Counted from the first letter of the stretch, positions 6,679 to 14,457 are shown. The stretch is 17,523 nucleotides of DNA from JAKFFN01 sp036675025 (GCA_036675025.1 JAKFFN010000066.1:1-17523), one strand, 5' to 3'. The notes: generated by a model from the letters alone, not told the origin. Made by a program: numbers and translations.

Positions 6679-7587
6679 TTACTTGTTCAGTTCCACTACG
6701 CTGAGCTTAGTGTCTTCTACGGCCTTAGCCGCGGCGTTTACGTGAGCATCATCAGCCTTCACCATTTTGCTTGCGCCGTATACGTCTGCCATCAGTTCCG
6801 GATGCTCGGTGCTGAGTTCGATGATGGAACTCTGCATTTTGTCCTGGAACGACTTCGGCAGATCCGAGCGGATCATGATGCCATGGGTGGGAACACCTGG
6901 AGTTTCGGCGAGGACGCGCAGCTTGTCACGATCTTCCTTCTTCAGGTAAACGTCAGCCTTTGCACCTTCCATCGTGTAATCGCTCACTGCACAAACGTCG
7001 GCCTGACCATTGGCCACTGCGAGCAGCGCTCGATCATACCCACCGCCAAAAGACACGTTGCTGAAAAATTCCTTCGGATCCTGGCCCGGCTTCAGGAGAC
7101 CTTCCTGGATGAGGCGCGCGTAAGCGAAAACGTAACCAGAGGTGCTGGTGGGTGAGGTAAACACCATCCGCTTGCCCTTGAGATCAGCCAGACTTTTAAT
7201 GGGCGAGTCTTTCGCGACGACAAAAATAGAATCATAATCGGTGCGGCCTTCTCGCTCTTCAGCGACAATAAGACGAACCGGAGCTTCCTTCTTAGCGAGC
7301 AGGTACGGGAGGGCACTGGTGTAGGCAAGTTGCGCTTTGTTACTCACAATTGCCTGAACGCTGGCACCGTAACTGGTGGGAATTAGGACTTCGACCGGCA
7401 CGCCAACCTTCTTCGAAAGATAAGCAGCCACTTTATCTGCAGACGCTTTTACGTCCTGCGGATTCTTCTGTTTCTGGAATACAAAAACGATTTTTTCGGG
7501 AACAGAGGCCTCTGGTGCAGGCTGGGCAAACGCTGTGGAAACTGAAAGTGCGGCCAGCAGAAGTGCAGAATAGCATCGTTTAAACAA
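6679..7587 (-). CDS. phnD: PhnD-type periplasmic substrate-binding protein (phosphonate/phosphite/phosphate class)
   Basis: Periplasmic receptor that hands substrate to the ATPase-permease fusion encoded downstream. The 302-residue product starts at TTG 7587, backed by AAAGGA about 10 bases upstream and the lack of any nearby ATG. A signal peptide (FKRCYSALLLAALSVSTAFA, cleavage likely after A21) precedes the mature protein. Family landmarks are the early KIVFVFQKQKNP strand, TSYGASVQAIVSNKAQLAYT (71-90), LADLKGKRMVFTSPTSTSGY (133-152; the StSGY loop is typical of PhnD-like proteins) and YDRALLAVANGQADVCAVSD. The family includes receptors for phosphonates, phosphite, methylphosphonate and phosphate, so ligand identity is open. 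No C-P lyase or phosphonatase gene is in the window. Confidence 0.9.
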   Translation of the reverse strand: MFKRCYSALLLAALSVSTAFAQPAPEASVPEKIVFVFQKQKNPQDVKASADKVAAYLSKKVGVPVEVLIPTSYGASVQAIVSNKAQLAYTSALPYLLAKKEAPVRLIVAEEREGRTDYDSIFVVAKDSPIKSLADLKGKRMVFTSPTSTSGYVFAYARLIQEGLLKPGQDPKEFFSNVSFGGGYDRALLAVANGQADVCAVSDYTMEGAKADVYLKKEDRDKLRVLAETPGVPTHGIMIRSDLPKSFQDKMQSSIIELSTEHPELMADVYGASKMVKADDAHVNAAAKAVEDTKLSVVELNK

Positions 7588-7621
7588 GGTGGCGAGGTCC
7601 TTTAAGGGGATAGTGTTGCTA

Positions 7622-7649
7622 CTTATAGGGCTATGCGAAAAACAGTCCA
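7622..7649 (-). promoter_or_regulatory. Candidate sigma-70-type promoter for the phnD-like operon
   Basis: On the minus strand TGGACT (7644-7649, four of six matches to TTGACA) is followed after 16 bases by TATAAG (7622-7627, five of six matches to TATAAT). Transcription would start near 7615, giving a leader of about 27 bases that includes the AAAGGA ribosome-binding site. Plausible by spacing and sequence, not proven. Confidence 0.45.
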
Positions 7650-7715
7650 GATTTGACCCAGTCCTACATGATTGATTTTGTTTAGTATGATTATGTTGTT
7701 CCAGGCATTTAGCGC

Positions 7716-7822
7716 CTATGGTGGTGGCTTATATAAGCCAATTCTGCGGCATCTCAGCCAGCCGCCGATCTAACATCATCTCACAAGCCCAGGCTGGTTG
7801 ATATCAGCCACTATGGTGGCGG
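7716..7822. repeat. Spaced 12-bp direct repeat CTATGGTGGYGG
   Basis: CTATGGTGGTGG at 7716-7727 recurs as CTATGGTGGCGG at 7811-7822, 11 of 12 identical and 95 bp apart. The copies lie about 95 and 190 bp upstream of the -24 element of the pilin promoter, the range where sigma-54 activators usually bind. The repeat is seen; the activator-site role is inferred. Confidence 0.4.
7725..7740. repeat. Perfect 16-bp palindrome
   Basis: TGGCTTATATAAGCCA is a perfect, uninterrupted palindrome, typical in form of a dimeric regulator binding site. It overlaps the end of the first copy of the 12-bp direct repeat and lies about 75 bp upstream of the candidate promoter of the transporter operon, so it could serve either divergent unit. 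Confidence 0.45.
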
Positions 7823-7878
7823 ATTTGATGCGCTTGTGTAACGCACGCCAAAGTTTTGACGATCTAAACAATTGGAAA

Positions 7879-7898
7879 CACTAATGTTGGCATTAGTG
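7879..7898. repeat. 8-bp inverted repeat just upstream of the -24 element
   Basis: CACTAATG (7879-7886) and CATTAGTG (7891-7898) are perfect inverted arms separated by TTGG. The site ends 7 bases before the TGGCAC element of the pilin promoter. A protein bound here could block or bend access to the promoter. The symmetry is seen directly; function is inferred. Confidence 0.45.
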
Positions 7899-7905
7899 CA
7901 AAATG

Positions 7906-7920
7906 TGGCACTACGTTTGC
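7906..7920 (+). promoter_or_regulatory. Sigma-54 (-24/-12) promoter for the pilin gene
   Basis: TGGCAC at 7906-7911, then five bases, then TTGC at 7917-7920 matches the RpoN consensus (TGGCACG-N4-TTGC) at every core position, with correct GG-to-GC spacing. Transcription would begin near 7932, about 33 bases before the pilin start and upstream of its AAAGGA ribosome-binding site. Control of type IV pilin genes by RpoN with an activator such as PilR is well known in other bacteria, which fits the context. Confidence 0.7.
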
Positions 7921-7964
7921 GCATGGGTGGCTCCGTAAAAATTTGATCTAAAGGATTATCCGAA

Positions 7965-8663
7965 GTGAAACGTGGCTTCACCCTCATCGAGTTGTTGATC
8001 GTAGTTGCAATCATTGCCATCCTGGCGGCAATCGCGGTCCCGAATTTCCTGGAGGCCCAGACTCGCGCCAAAGTCTCCCGCGTACAGGCTGACCAGCGCT
8101 CCATTGCAACCGCTGTAGAATTCTACCGCATCGATCATACAAACTACCCTGATGGAACAGACAATCCCACTGGCTATGACCAGGCGATCGTAGACTTTTT
8201 AAGCCCCTATGGCCTCGAGCGCAAGTACTATGGTTTCCGCACTCGTAATGGCGACTTGACGGTGGGCCGTGATTTCGCCGGCATTACAACCCCCATCGCG
8301 TACATGACAAGCATCCCGAATGATCCTTTCGTTAAAGGCTGCGGCAACTGGACGTATTGCTATCGTCCGACCAAAAAGACCAAGAACGGCTATGTCATTT
8401 CCAGTGTTGGCCCTGATTCCGACCACCTTGGCAACGCCAACGACGGCCGCGGTAACAGCAATACCGCCAACCCCATCAGCTCGGCCCTTGACCAGAAACT
8501 GGGTGACATCAGCGAGAGCGCTGTAACAGGTATGATGGAATTCTCAAACAAGAACACTACAGAGTACGGCCGCCTGCGCGAGTTTGCGACGCAGATGCAG
8601 TACGACGCAACCAACGGCACCCTGAGTGACGGCGACGTTTTCCGCCTCGGACCCGGCCAATAA
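7965..8663 (+). CDS. Type IV pilin / type II secretion pseudopilin-like protein
   Basis: Starts at GTG 7965 with AAAGGA 9-10 bases upstream; 232 residues. The prepilin signature MKRG^FTLIE gives peptidase cleavage after G4, mature F1 methylation and the conserved E5; the hydrophobic helix runs to about residue 26, followed by NFLEAQTRAKVSRVQADQRS. The very short leader and the later landmarks DPF (120-122), SVGPD (147-151) and YDATNGT (213-219) recall major pseudopilins (GspG-like) and the pilin-like proteins abundant in deep-branching phyla. C126 and C132 could form a disulfide. No assembly ATPase, secretin or prepilin peptidase gene is nearby, so this is an isolated pilin gene with its own promoter and terminator. 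Whether it builds a pilus or a secretion pseudopilus cannot be told. Confidence 0.92.
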   Translation: MKRGFTLIELLIVVAIIAILAAIAVPNFLEAQTRAKVSRVQADQRSIATAVEFYRIDHTNYPDGTDNPTGYDQAIVDFLSPYGLERKYYGFRTRNGDLTVGRDFAGITTPIAYMTSIPNDPFVKGCGNWTYCYRPTKKTKNGYVISSVGPDSDHLGNANDGRGNSNTANPISSALDQKLGDISESAVTGMMEFSNKNTTEYGRLREFATQMQYDATNGTLSDGDVFRLGPGQ

Positions 8664-8680
8664 TCACAGGATTAACAAAA

Positions 8681-8713
8681 ACCGGAAGCCCCTCAAAGGC
8701 TTCCGGTTTTTTT
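8681..8713. terminator. Strong bidirectional intrinsic terminator
   Basis: ACCGGAAGCC (8681-8690) pairs perfectly with GGCTTCCGGT (8698-8707) around a 7-base loop; flanking A and T runs extend the stem. On the plus strand a T7 tract follows; on the minus strand TTTTTGTT follows. It sits 17 bases after the pilin stop and abuts the stop of the convergent TPR gene at 8712, so it can end both transcripts. Confidence 0.9.
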
Positions 8714-9551
8714 ATTTTGAGCGGCTCCGGGTTATGCGTCGCCACATCCGCACGGGCAGCGGCACCGAGGCCAGGCGCTGGATATGCTCTTGCGCCTCGC
8801 GGTCATTGGGATTGATCTCCAGGGCAGACCGGTAAGCCTCCAGGGCTGCCTGCGTAAATGCCAGCCGTTCGTTTGCCATTCCCAGCCGCTTCCACAGCCA
8901 CGGGTTTGACGGCTTAATCTCAATGGCGGCTTTTAAGAATTCCAGCGCCCGCGCCCACTTCTTTTCACTGAGCAGAAAATCGCCAACGAATGCAAGGATC
9001 TGCCAGTCGCCCGGGTGCCTTGTTTCCATAACCTTCTCGAAGCAAAAAGCCGCGTTCGCGTTTTCACAGTGCGATAAGATTTCACCGCGCACAGCCCACG
9101 TAAAGGCGCTGCCGCCGTCTGGTTTCGACATTGCGAAATCACTGCAAGCAATGGCGCGCTGGCGTCCGCCCGTAAGGGCGAGGGTCAGTCCCTGCAGGCT
9201 GGCAAGGCGCGGGTCTTCCGGGAAAAGTTCAATCGCGCGCATTGCCCACATGGCCGCTTCACGGTTCTGCTTCAGCTTTATCAGTGCGAGGATCTGCCCG
9301 ATCCACGGCTCCACTGCCGAGTGATCCACCTGCATCGCCCGCGAATACGCACGCAGCGCTTTCTGGTACTCGCCGTTATAAAACAGCCGGTCGCCCTCAG
9401 ACAGGTAATGTCCCTGGTCATAATCAGTGCCAGCGCCAGGTTCTTCCGGCTTCTTCGCGCGCACCTTCGACCGTAAACCGAATGGCCCCTCGTCGGGATC
9501 TTTGTCCGGTTCAGCCCCTGCGCCAGTTTCCAGTTTTGAAAAGCGTCCCAT
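8712..9551 (-). CDS. Tetratricopeptide-repeat protein
   Basis: From ATG at 9551 (MGRFSKLE) the protein has 279 residues. A charged, probably flexible N-terminus (about 1-45, rich in Asp, Gly, Glu, Pro) is followed by about six consecutive TPR units filling roughly 46-265. These include GDRLFYNGEYQKALRAYSRA, a central pair with less regular spacing, and GMANERLAFTQAALEAYRSA with the typical INPND end. The C-terminus is basic (MWRRITRSRSK). There is no signal peptide or membrane helix, so it is probably a cytoplasmic scaffold; partner unknown. Start alternatives are ATG 9557 and TTG 9587; none has a clear ribosome-binding site. It is convergent with the pilin, and sharing a terminator does not imply shared function. 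Confidence 0.85.
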   Translation of the reverse strand: MGRFSKLETGAGAEPDKDPDEGPFGLRSKVRAKKPEEPGAGTDYDQGHYLSEGDRLFYNGEYQKALRAYSRAMQVDHSAVEPWIGQILALIKLKQNREAAMWAMRAIELFPEDPRLASLQGLTLALTGGRQRAIACSDFAMSKPDGGSAFTWAVRGEILSHCENANAAFCFEKVMETRHPGDWQILAFVGDFLLSEKKWARALEFLKAAIEIKPSNPWLWKRLGMANERLAFTQAALEAYRSALEINPNDREAQEHIQRLASVPLPVRMWRRITRSRSK

Positions 9552-9596
9552 GGTCATCAAGTATGCATCGCACGAAAGAAAATGCAACGCCTCTCC

Positions 9597-9629
9597 CCGT
9601 ACAAAAGCCAGAAATAGAAGCCTGTACGG
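9597..9629. repeat. Inverted repeat in the divergent TPR/GH84 gap
   Basis: CCGTAC (9597-9602) and GTACGG (9624-9629) are perfect 6-bp inverted arms, 21 bases apart, in the 153-base gap between two divergent genes. It could be an operator or chance. I see no clear promoter in this gap on either strand. Confidence 0.25.
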
Positions 9630-9704
9630 TGCGATTTCTGTTGCCGCAAAACCCTTTGCGTCTCGTGTTGCCTGTGTACCAAGTTCGACAAAGGCAAAAG
9701 CTTT

Positions 9705-11333
9705 ATGCGCAGGTTACTGGCAGCTATCGTGGCAAGTTCAACTATCCTCAGTGGTGCGCTTTGCGCTCAGCCTGCAGAAACGCAAACCACAGCTTCTACA
9801 GCGTTCGAAATCCGTGGCCTGAAAGGTCTCTACTGGGACGGCATAGAGAACTATTACAAGGCCGTGCCGTGGATGGCCGAACACAATATGAACTGGCTGA
9901 TGCTCTGCTATACTGCCTGGCCTGAAAGCGCGCGCGAATGGCGCAAAGATTACACGCCCAAGCAGCTCTCGGAGATGAAAGAACTCGTAACCCGCGCCAA
10001 CGATAAAGGTATCACAGTCTGCCTGAGCTTTAACCCCGGCATCTGGAGCAATCCTCCGCTGTGCCACTCCTGCGAAGACGATTACCAGGCCGCCTGGCGC
10101 AAGGTTAAAGACGCGCACAGTATAGGCATTTACTGGATCGCACTCTGCCTTGATGATATTGCCAAAGACATCGTCCCCGCTGACAAGCAAAAGTATGGCA
10201 CCCTGCAGGAAGCCCAGGTGGCATTCGTTAACCGCATGTGGGCTGACATGAAGACACTGTCACCCCCACCGAAAATGATTTTCTGCCCGAGTGCTTACAC
10301 TACCGGTGAGATGAAGAAGCACGCCGAATACACGAAGGTCATCGGGGAGAAGATCGACCCGCAGATTGATCTCTTCTGGACCGGCCCGGAGGTGTGCTCG
10401 CCTACAATTACCGTGGCCGAAGCGCAGGAGGCGGAGCGTATGTTTAACCGCCAGCCTTTCGTGTGGGACAATTATCCCGTAAATGATATGTTCCCCTGGC
10501 GGCCTCTCCTGGCGCCTGTAGACGGGCGCGATCCCAGTCTCGCCGGCGCCGTCTCCGGTATCCTTTTCAACCCCATGAAACAGTGGGAACTCAACCGCAT
10601 CCCGCTGGTATCTGTGGCCGATTATCTCAGCAACCCGGCTACCTATGATCCCGCGGAAGCCGTCGAGAAAACCGTCCGAGAATTCCCCGCTAAGGATCAG
10701 CCCGCAATTCGCCTCCTGCTGAAATATTATGGTTCATCATTCTGGGGGGAGAAAAACTTTCCTCCCGGTCCCCGGCCAGAAACGCCGGAAGAGGCCCAGC
10801 AGGTAGCGGCTGATCTGGAACAGCTGAAATCACTTATGACATCCAAAAGCAGCACCCTTCAGCCTATGTGGGAAGATGTGCGCGAACGGGTAGAAGAAGA
10901 TCTGAAACAGGTGCGCCTGTTGGCCGACGGTCCGGTAATACAAGGCAGGCAGATGAAAGGCGGTGCCGGTGATCTGGCAGAAAAGGCTTTCGGCCAGAAA
11001 CTTGGCCTGGTCTATGCCCGCCCCACCGGAAAATCCCGCATTGCAGCCGTCTTCAATCTCGACTCCGCCACCACCCGCGCAGCCCGCCTGCGCCTTCTGG
11101 CTCGCAATGGCGATAAGAAAAAGCCCCGGGTCAGGATAACCGCCAACGGCGAAAAAGTCGCGGAAGGCCTGCTGGGCTTTTCTCAATCGGATTTTGAGGC
11201 AAAAGACTTTGACCTGCCTGAACAGTCCGCGAGCGGGAACAAACTGGAAGTCGTAATCGAAAACCTCGAAACTACCGGCAGTCTTGGACAGCCACCCTGG
11301 TTTGCGGTAAAGTGGGTGCAGCTGCTGCCTTAG
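9705..11333 (+). CDS. Secreted GH84-family beta-N-acetylglucosaminidase (divergent)
   Basis: The 542-residue protein begins with a signal peptide (MRRLLAAIVASSTILSGALCA, cleavage near residue 21), so it is probably periplasmic or secreted. GH84 enzymes remove terminal N-acetylglucosamine from glycans or glycoproteins by substrate-assisted catalysis. Landmarks seen: FEIRGLKGLYWDG (34-46, where GH84 enzymes usually show an RG..EGFYG loop), NMNWLMLCYTAWPESAREWR (61-80), the catalytic-type Asp pair in LCLDDI (D150, D151), LFWTGPEVCSPTIT (223-236) and the near-diagnostic VWDNYPVND (253-261). A helical region (about 330-420) and a C-terminal beta-rich domain (about 435-540), possibly carbohydrate-binding, follow. 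The first loop is unusual, so specificity may be shifted. Its stop codon overlaps that of the convergent membrane-protein gene. ATG 9705 follows AAAGG by about 10 bases. Confidence 0.85.
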   Translation: MRRLLAAIVASSTILSGALCAQPAETQTTASTAFEIRGLKGLYWDGIENYYKAVPWMAEHNMNWLMLCYTAWPESAREWRKDYTPKQLSEMKELVTRANDKGITVCLSFNPGIWSNPPLCHSCEDDYQAAWRKVKDAHSIGIYWIALCLDDIAKDIVPADKQKYGTLQEAQVAFVNRMWADMKTLSPPPKMIFCPSAYTTGEMKKHAEYTKVIGEKIDPQIDLFWTGPEVCSPTITVAEAQEAERMFNRQPFVWDNYPVNDMFPWRPLLAPVDGRDPSLAGAVSGILFNPMKQWELNRIPLVSVADYLSNPATYDPAEAVEKTVREFPAKDQPAIRLLLKYYGSSFWGEKNFPPGPRPETPEEAQQVAADLEQLKSLMTSKSSTLQPMWEDVRERVEEDLKQVRLLADGPVIQGRQMKGGAGDLAEKAFGQKLGLVYARPTGKSRIAAVFNLDSATTRAARLRLLARNGDKKKPRVRITANGEKVAEGLLGFSQSDFEAKDFDLPEQSASGNKLEVVIENLETTGSLGQPPWFAVKWVQLLP

Positions 11334-14311
11334 ACTGGCAGTTGCCTGCGCCGCGCCCGCAGCCACAGAACCAGCACCACCAGCGACGTGCAAATCGAAA
11401 CCAGCATGCCGGTGACCAACCCCGTCGGCCGATACCTGATGTGAATCACGTGCTCGCCCCCACTCAGCGGGATCGCCATAAACGGCCCGTTCGCGCGGTA
11501 AATCTCCACTGGTTCGCCATCCACCTCCGCCCGCCAGCCTGCATCCCAGGCGTGGCTGAGAAATAGCCAGCCGTGCATGTTTGCCGATGTCATCACTCTG
11601 CCATGGCGATCTGACAACCACTCAATCTCCGCATTTCCGCGGAATGCCGGCGGATGCGGCGCATTCACGCAGCGAAGTTCCTCTTCATTCAGCTTCCGCT
11701 TATCAATAAGGATTGTATCTCGCGCATCCAGTTCGCCGCTAAACATCCGCCACATGATATTGCCTGTCTGCTTGTAGCTGCCCACAGCAGCGGCCGGCAC
11801 CATCCGCGCGTATCCGGGCGGATCATCGCGATGAAGCACCCGGTAATCCGCCGTGAGCGATTCAACCTCTCGAAACCCCTCTGCTCCGAAAAGATCCCGC
11901 ACAACCAGGCTGTCATCCTCCAGGATCGCCGCTGCATGATTGAGTGCCAGCGTCGTTGAGTACGGACCAGTCGCTTCAAACTTAAGCGCCGCCACCGGCA
12001 CACTCGTAGCCAGGTCCAGCCGGGCATCAAAAAAGTTTACGTCACTCGACCAGTGATTAGGTATAACGCGGAAATAAGAAAGCCGCGCCCGCGAATGAGC
12101 AGGCACCGGGTCCGTCGATCCTTCGATCGGGTACCGCGCATCGCTCACATGTTTCCCCAGCACCACCGGCGCCGAGCTCAACACATCGCCGCTGGCATTC
12201 AACGCACTCACCCGGCCCACTTCCGTTCCATCGCCCCACCCACCGGCCCGCCCGCTGAACGCTATAATGTGGAAGTTCTTCACCGGCTGAGTGGTCACAA
12301 GATCGACAGTAAGTTCCGTTGGCATCAGCGCGCGCGTCGATACAGACGTCTCACCGCTGTCCGCCACCCACGGCGCCCCGATCTCCACCCAGCCCCAGTC
12401 GTCAATGGCCGCCACACGGTCTCCAATCTGCGCTGTCCGCGGAACGCGCTTGTTTACAATGTCAGACACATTCCACAGGTCGACAAGCGTCTCTTGAATG
12501 CCCAGCCGAAACGGCGGCATGCTTTCCGGCTGAAACGCCGTCACCCAGTCATCGTTTGTCACCGAGTAACCGTTTGCTAACAGGTGCCCCATATGCAGGG
12601 CGGAATTGGGAGCCGTCGCGTTCAGCACCCGCCCTGGCGTCTTTGGCGGAACGCTCTGCAGTTCCGCAGACTCCACCGACTGGATGCCCGGATACTGGAT
12701 TGCAGTTCCCCAGCCAAAAGAATACAGTGCCAGCTCTACCGCCGCCAGCAATGCCAGCACTCCCACGCGCACCCGCGCGCTGCGCCACGATACCGCCAGC
12801 AGCACCACGGTAACGCCCAGAATTACGACTGCGATTAATAGCTGCTTTTGCAGCGCCGCAAAGAACTCCGCTGCTCGTTGTCGCAAAATGTACTCGCCCA
12901 GAAACGAATCCTTGTCGCCAGTAAAGGCACGAATCCAGGTGTCCAGCCAGTCGCCGCGGTGTCCGTAAAAGATCCACGCGCCCCAGATCACCAAAAGCCC
13001 GCCAAAAATCGCAACGGCCCCGCGGCCAGCTCGCAGCGCCCGCGCCGGCTCACCCAGCAGTGCCTGCATGCCGAGCCCCGCCAGCAGCGCCCACGCAGGG
13101 TAAAACACCAGAAGAATCCGCGTCGAAACCCGCACCAGGCTGAACCCCGGCACATAATCATAAAGCCAGCCATAAAACGGCAGATCGTCTCCCGTGGCGC
13201 AGCCCAAAAGAAATAGGCACCCCACTCCCAGCATATGCACCGGCCATGATCCCCAGTAGTATATCCACCCCAGCAGGCCCAGCACCGTCACCACAAGCCC
13301 CATGGCAATGTAGCCTTCAAACAGGTTTGAATCGAACCAGAAGAACCAGGCGTCGGGAGATTCCGGCAGTATCGACAGTTTATACGGCGGCCAGTCGAGC
13401 GCCCACGGAATACGCACATAAAACCCAGGCAGATACAGCATCGGGAACTGGCTGCTGTCCAGCGCCGACCACAGTACAGCTTCCCGTCCCACAGAAGCCC
13501 TCGTGCTAATGCTTATCAGCTCCGCAGTAGGGATAAGCTGCACCGCCGCCAGCAGCAGGCCGAGGGCAAAGGCCAGGCCGAACATTGCAATCATTCGTAT
13601 GCCCGCAACAACGCGCCCCGACTGCTGCCAATGGCGGAGCGCCAGCACTGCTGCTCCGGCCGCAAGGGCGTAGTGGGCATACATCGTCGTCTGCGGATGG
13701 CCAGCCAGGTTTCCAAAGGCCAGCGCAATTCCCGCAGCCAATACCATTCGTATATCCGCAGAGCCCCCGCGGCTGTAGCGGGCAAAGTAACCGCCCGCGT
13801 ACAGGCTCATGCTGAGCACCTGGATCATGTTCACAAACGTAATGTGCAGAACCATAAACGCGTTAAAGCACGCAACGGAACCCGCCACCACTGCGGCAAA
13901 GCGCCCCACCCCGAAACTCCGGATAAAAAACACCGCCGACAGCGACAGGATCACCAGGTTGATCAGCATATAGGCATCCAGCGCCGTCTGGCTCCCGGCA
14001 TCGGTCACTACAACCCCGAAAATCAGGTTCACCGGGTAGAGCAGGGCAAATTGTGGGTCCTGGAATATCGGGTATCCCGCAAAAATCTCGTGGGCATACA
14101 GCGGAAAGATTTCGTCGTGCAGTTTCTGCGATGTATAAATTCGGTACGGCGTATGAAAAGCAAAGAAGTCGCCCCCCGCCGGCAGCCCCATATCAGGCAG
14201 CACCAGCGGGAAGTAAAAGAGTATCGTTAAAAGGATGATCGTCAGGTAATGCCACTGGCGCAGTGGCCAGGGGTGGCTGTCAAATTGGTGCGAGGGTGCG
14301 AGAAAAGACAT
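11330..14311 (-). CDS. YfhO-family polytopic membrane protein (putative GT-C type glycosyltransferase)
   Basis: A 993-residue inner-membrane protein. A first helix at about 22-39 is followed by the loop MGLPAGGDFFAFHTPYR, where D48 is placed like the catalytic Asp of GT-C glycosyltransferases, then IFAGYPIFQDPQFALLYP (77-94). Roughly a dozen helices fill the first 550 residues; a large, beta-rich extracytoplasmic domain (about 560-960) ends in a YfhO-typical segment (WDAGWRAEVDGEPVEIYRAN, then GEHVIHIRYRPTG), and a last helix (about 966-986) precedes a basic tail. In Bacillus and Listeria, YfhO-type proteins glycosylate cell-wall polymers from lipid-linked sugars; here the acceptor is unknown. 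ATG 14311 has no obvious ribosome-binding site. The family is firm, the activity inferred. Confidence 0.85.
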   Translation of the reverse strand: MSFLAPSHQFDSHPWPLRQWHYLTIILLTILFYFPLVLPDMGLPAGGDFFAFHTPYRIYTSQKLHDEIFPLYAHEIFAGYPIFQDPQFALLYPVNLIFGVVVTDAGSQTALDAYMLINLVILSLSAVFFIRSFGVGRFAAVVAGSVACFNAFMVLHITFVNMIQVLSMSLYAGGYFARYSRGGSADIRMVLAAGIALAFGNLAGHPQTTMYAHYALAAGAAVLALRHWQQSGRVVAGIRMIAMFGLAFALGLLLAAVQLIPTAELISISTRASVGREAVLWSALDSSQFPMLYLPGFYVRIPWALDWPPYKLSILPESPDAWFFWFDSNLFEGYIAMGLVVTVLGLLGWIYYWGSWPVHMLGVGCLFLLGCATGDDLPFYGWLYDYVPGFSLVRVSTRILLVFYPAWALLAGLGMQALLGEPARALRAGRGAVAIFGGLLVIWGAWIFYGHRGDWLDTWIRAFTGDKDSFLGEYILRQRAAEFFAALQKQLLIAVVILGVTVVLLAVSWRSARVRVGVLALLAAVELALYSFGWGTAIQYPGIQSVESAELQSVPPKTPGRVLNATAPNSALHMGHLLANGYSVTNDDWVTAFQPESMPPFRLGIQETLVDLWNVSDIVNKRVPRTAQIGDRVAAIDDWGWVEIGAPWVADSGETSVSTRALMPTELTVDLVTTQPVKNFHIIAFSGRAGGWGDGTEVGRVSALNASGDVLSSAPVVLGKHVSDARYPIEGSTDPVPAHSRARLSYFRVIPNHWSSDVNFFDARLDLATSVPVAALKFEATGPYSTTLALNHAAAILEDDSLVVRDLFGAEGFREVESLTADYRVLHRDDPPGYARMVPAAAVGSYKQTGNIMWRMFSGELDARDTILIDKRKLNEEELRCVNAPHPPAFRGNAEIEWLSDRHGRVMTSANMHGWLFLSHAWDAGWRAEVDGEPVEIYRANGPFMAIPLSGGEHVIHIRYRPTGLVTGMLVSICTSLVVLVLWLRARRRQLPV

Positions 14312-14360
14312 GGGGCTGAAGCGAATGTGCGCAGCAGCGGATTGGCAAGTTGATATTTAC

Positions 14361-14383
14361 TGGCACCCCCAGGCAAAGTGCCA
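14361..14383. repeat. Inverted repeat TGGCAC/GTGCCA in a divergent promoter region
   Basis: TGGCAC (14361-14366) and GTGCCA (14378-14383) are perfect inverted arms 11 bases apart, in the 146-base gap between the divergent YfhO-type and binding-protein genes. It may be an operator or hairpin. No convincing promoter was found in this gap on either strand. Confidence 0.3.
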
Positions 14384-14457
14384 AAGGAAAATTGGGTTGC
14401 AACGCCGCCCCGCGTGGGGTCGGTTGCAGTTAACCTTTTTGGGGAAATTGCCTGATT

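Larger units (their letters stand above)
7588..7964. other. Divergent intergenic regulatory region (377 bp)
   Basis: No convincing coding frame exists here. The region separates the minus-strand transporter operon from the plus-strand pilin. It holds a candidate minus-strand promoter, a 16-bp perfect palindrome, a 12-bp direct repeat spaced 95 bp, several short GGC/GCC-armed inverted repeats (for example GCCAC/GTGGC at 7807-7820), an 8-bp inverted repeat and a sigma-54-type promoter. The density of symmetrical elements is higher than in any other gap of this window. Confidence 0.7.

Noticed and set aside
7887..7900. A second TTGGCA resembling a -24 element
   Set aside because: No GC at the required -12 distance; the real match is at 7906-7920.
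12319..12968. Overlapping plus-strand open frames inside the YfhO-type gene
   Set aside because: Pro/Ala/Arg-rich translations are typical antisense shadows of a GC-rich coding gene; the minus-strand protein has coherent membrane helices and family motifs throughout.
14361..14375. TGGCAC followed by GGCA as a sigma-54 promoter before the binding-protein gene
   Set aside because: The GC falls one base off the required spacing and the TT before it is missing.
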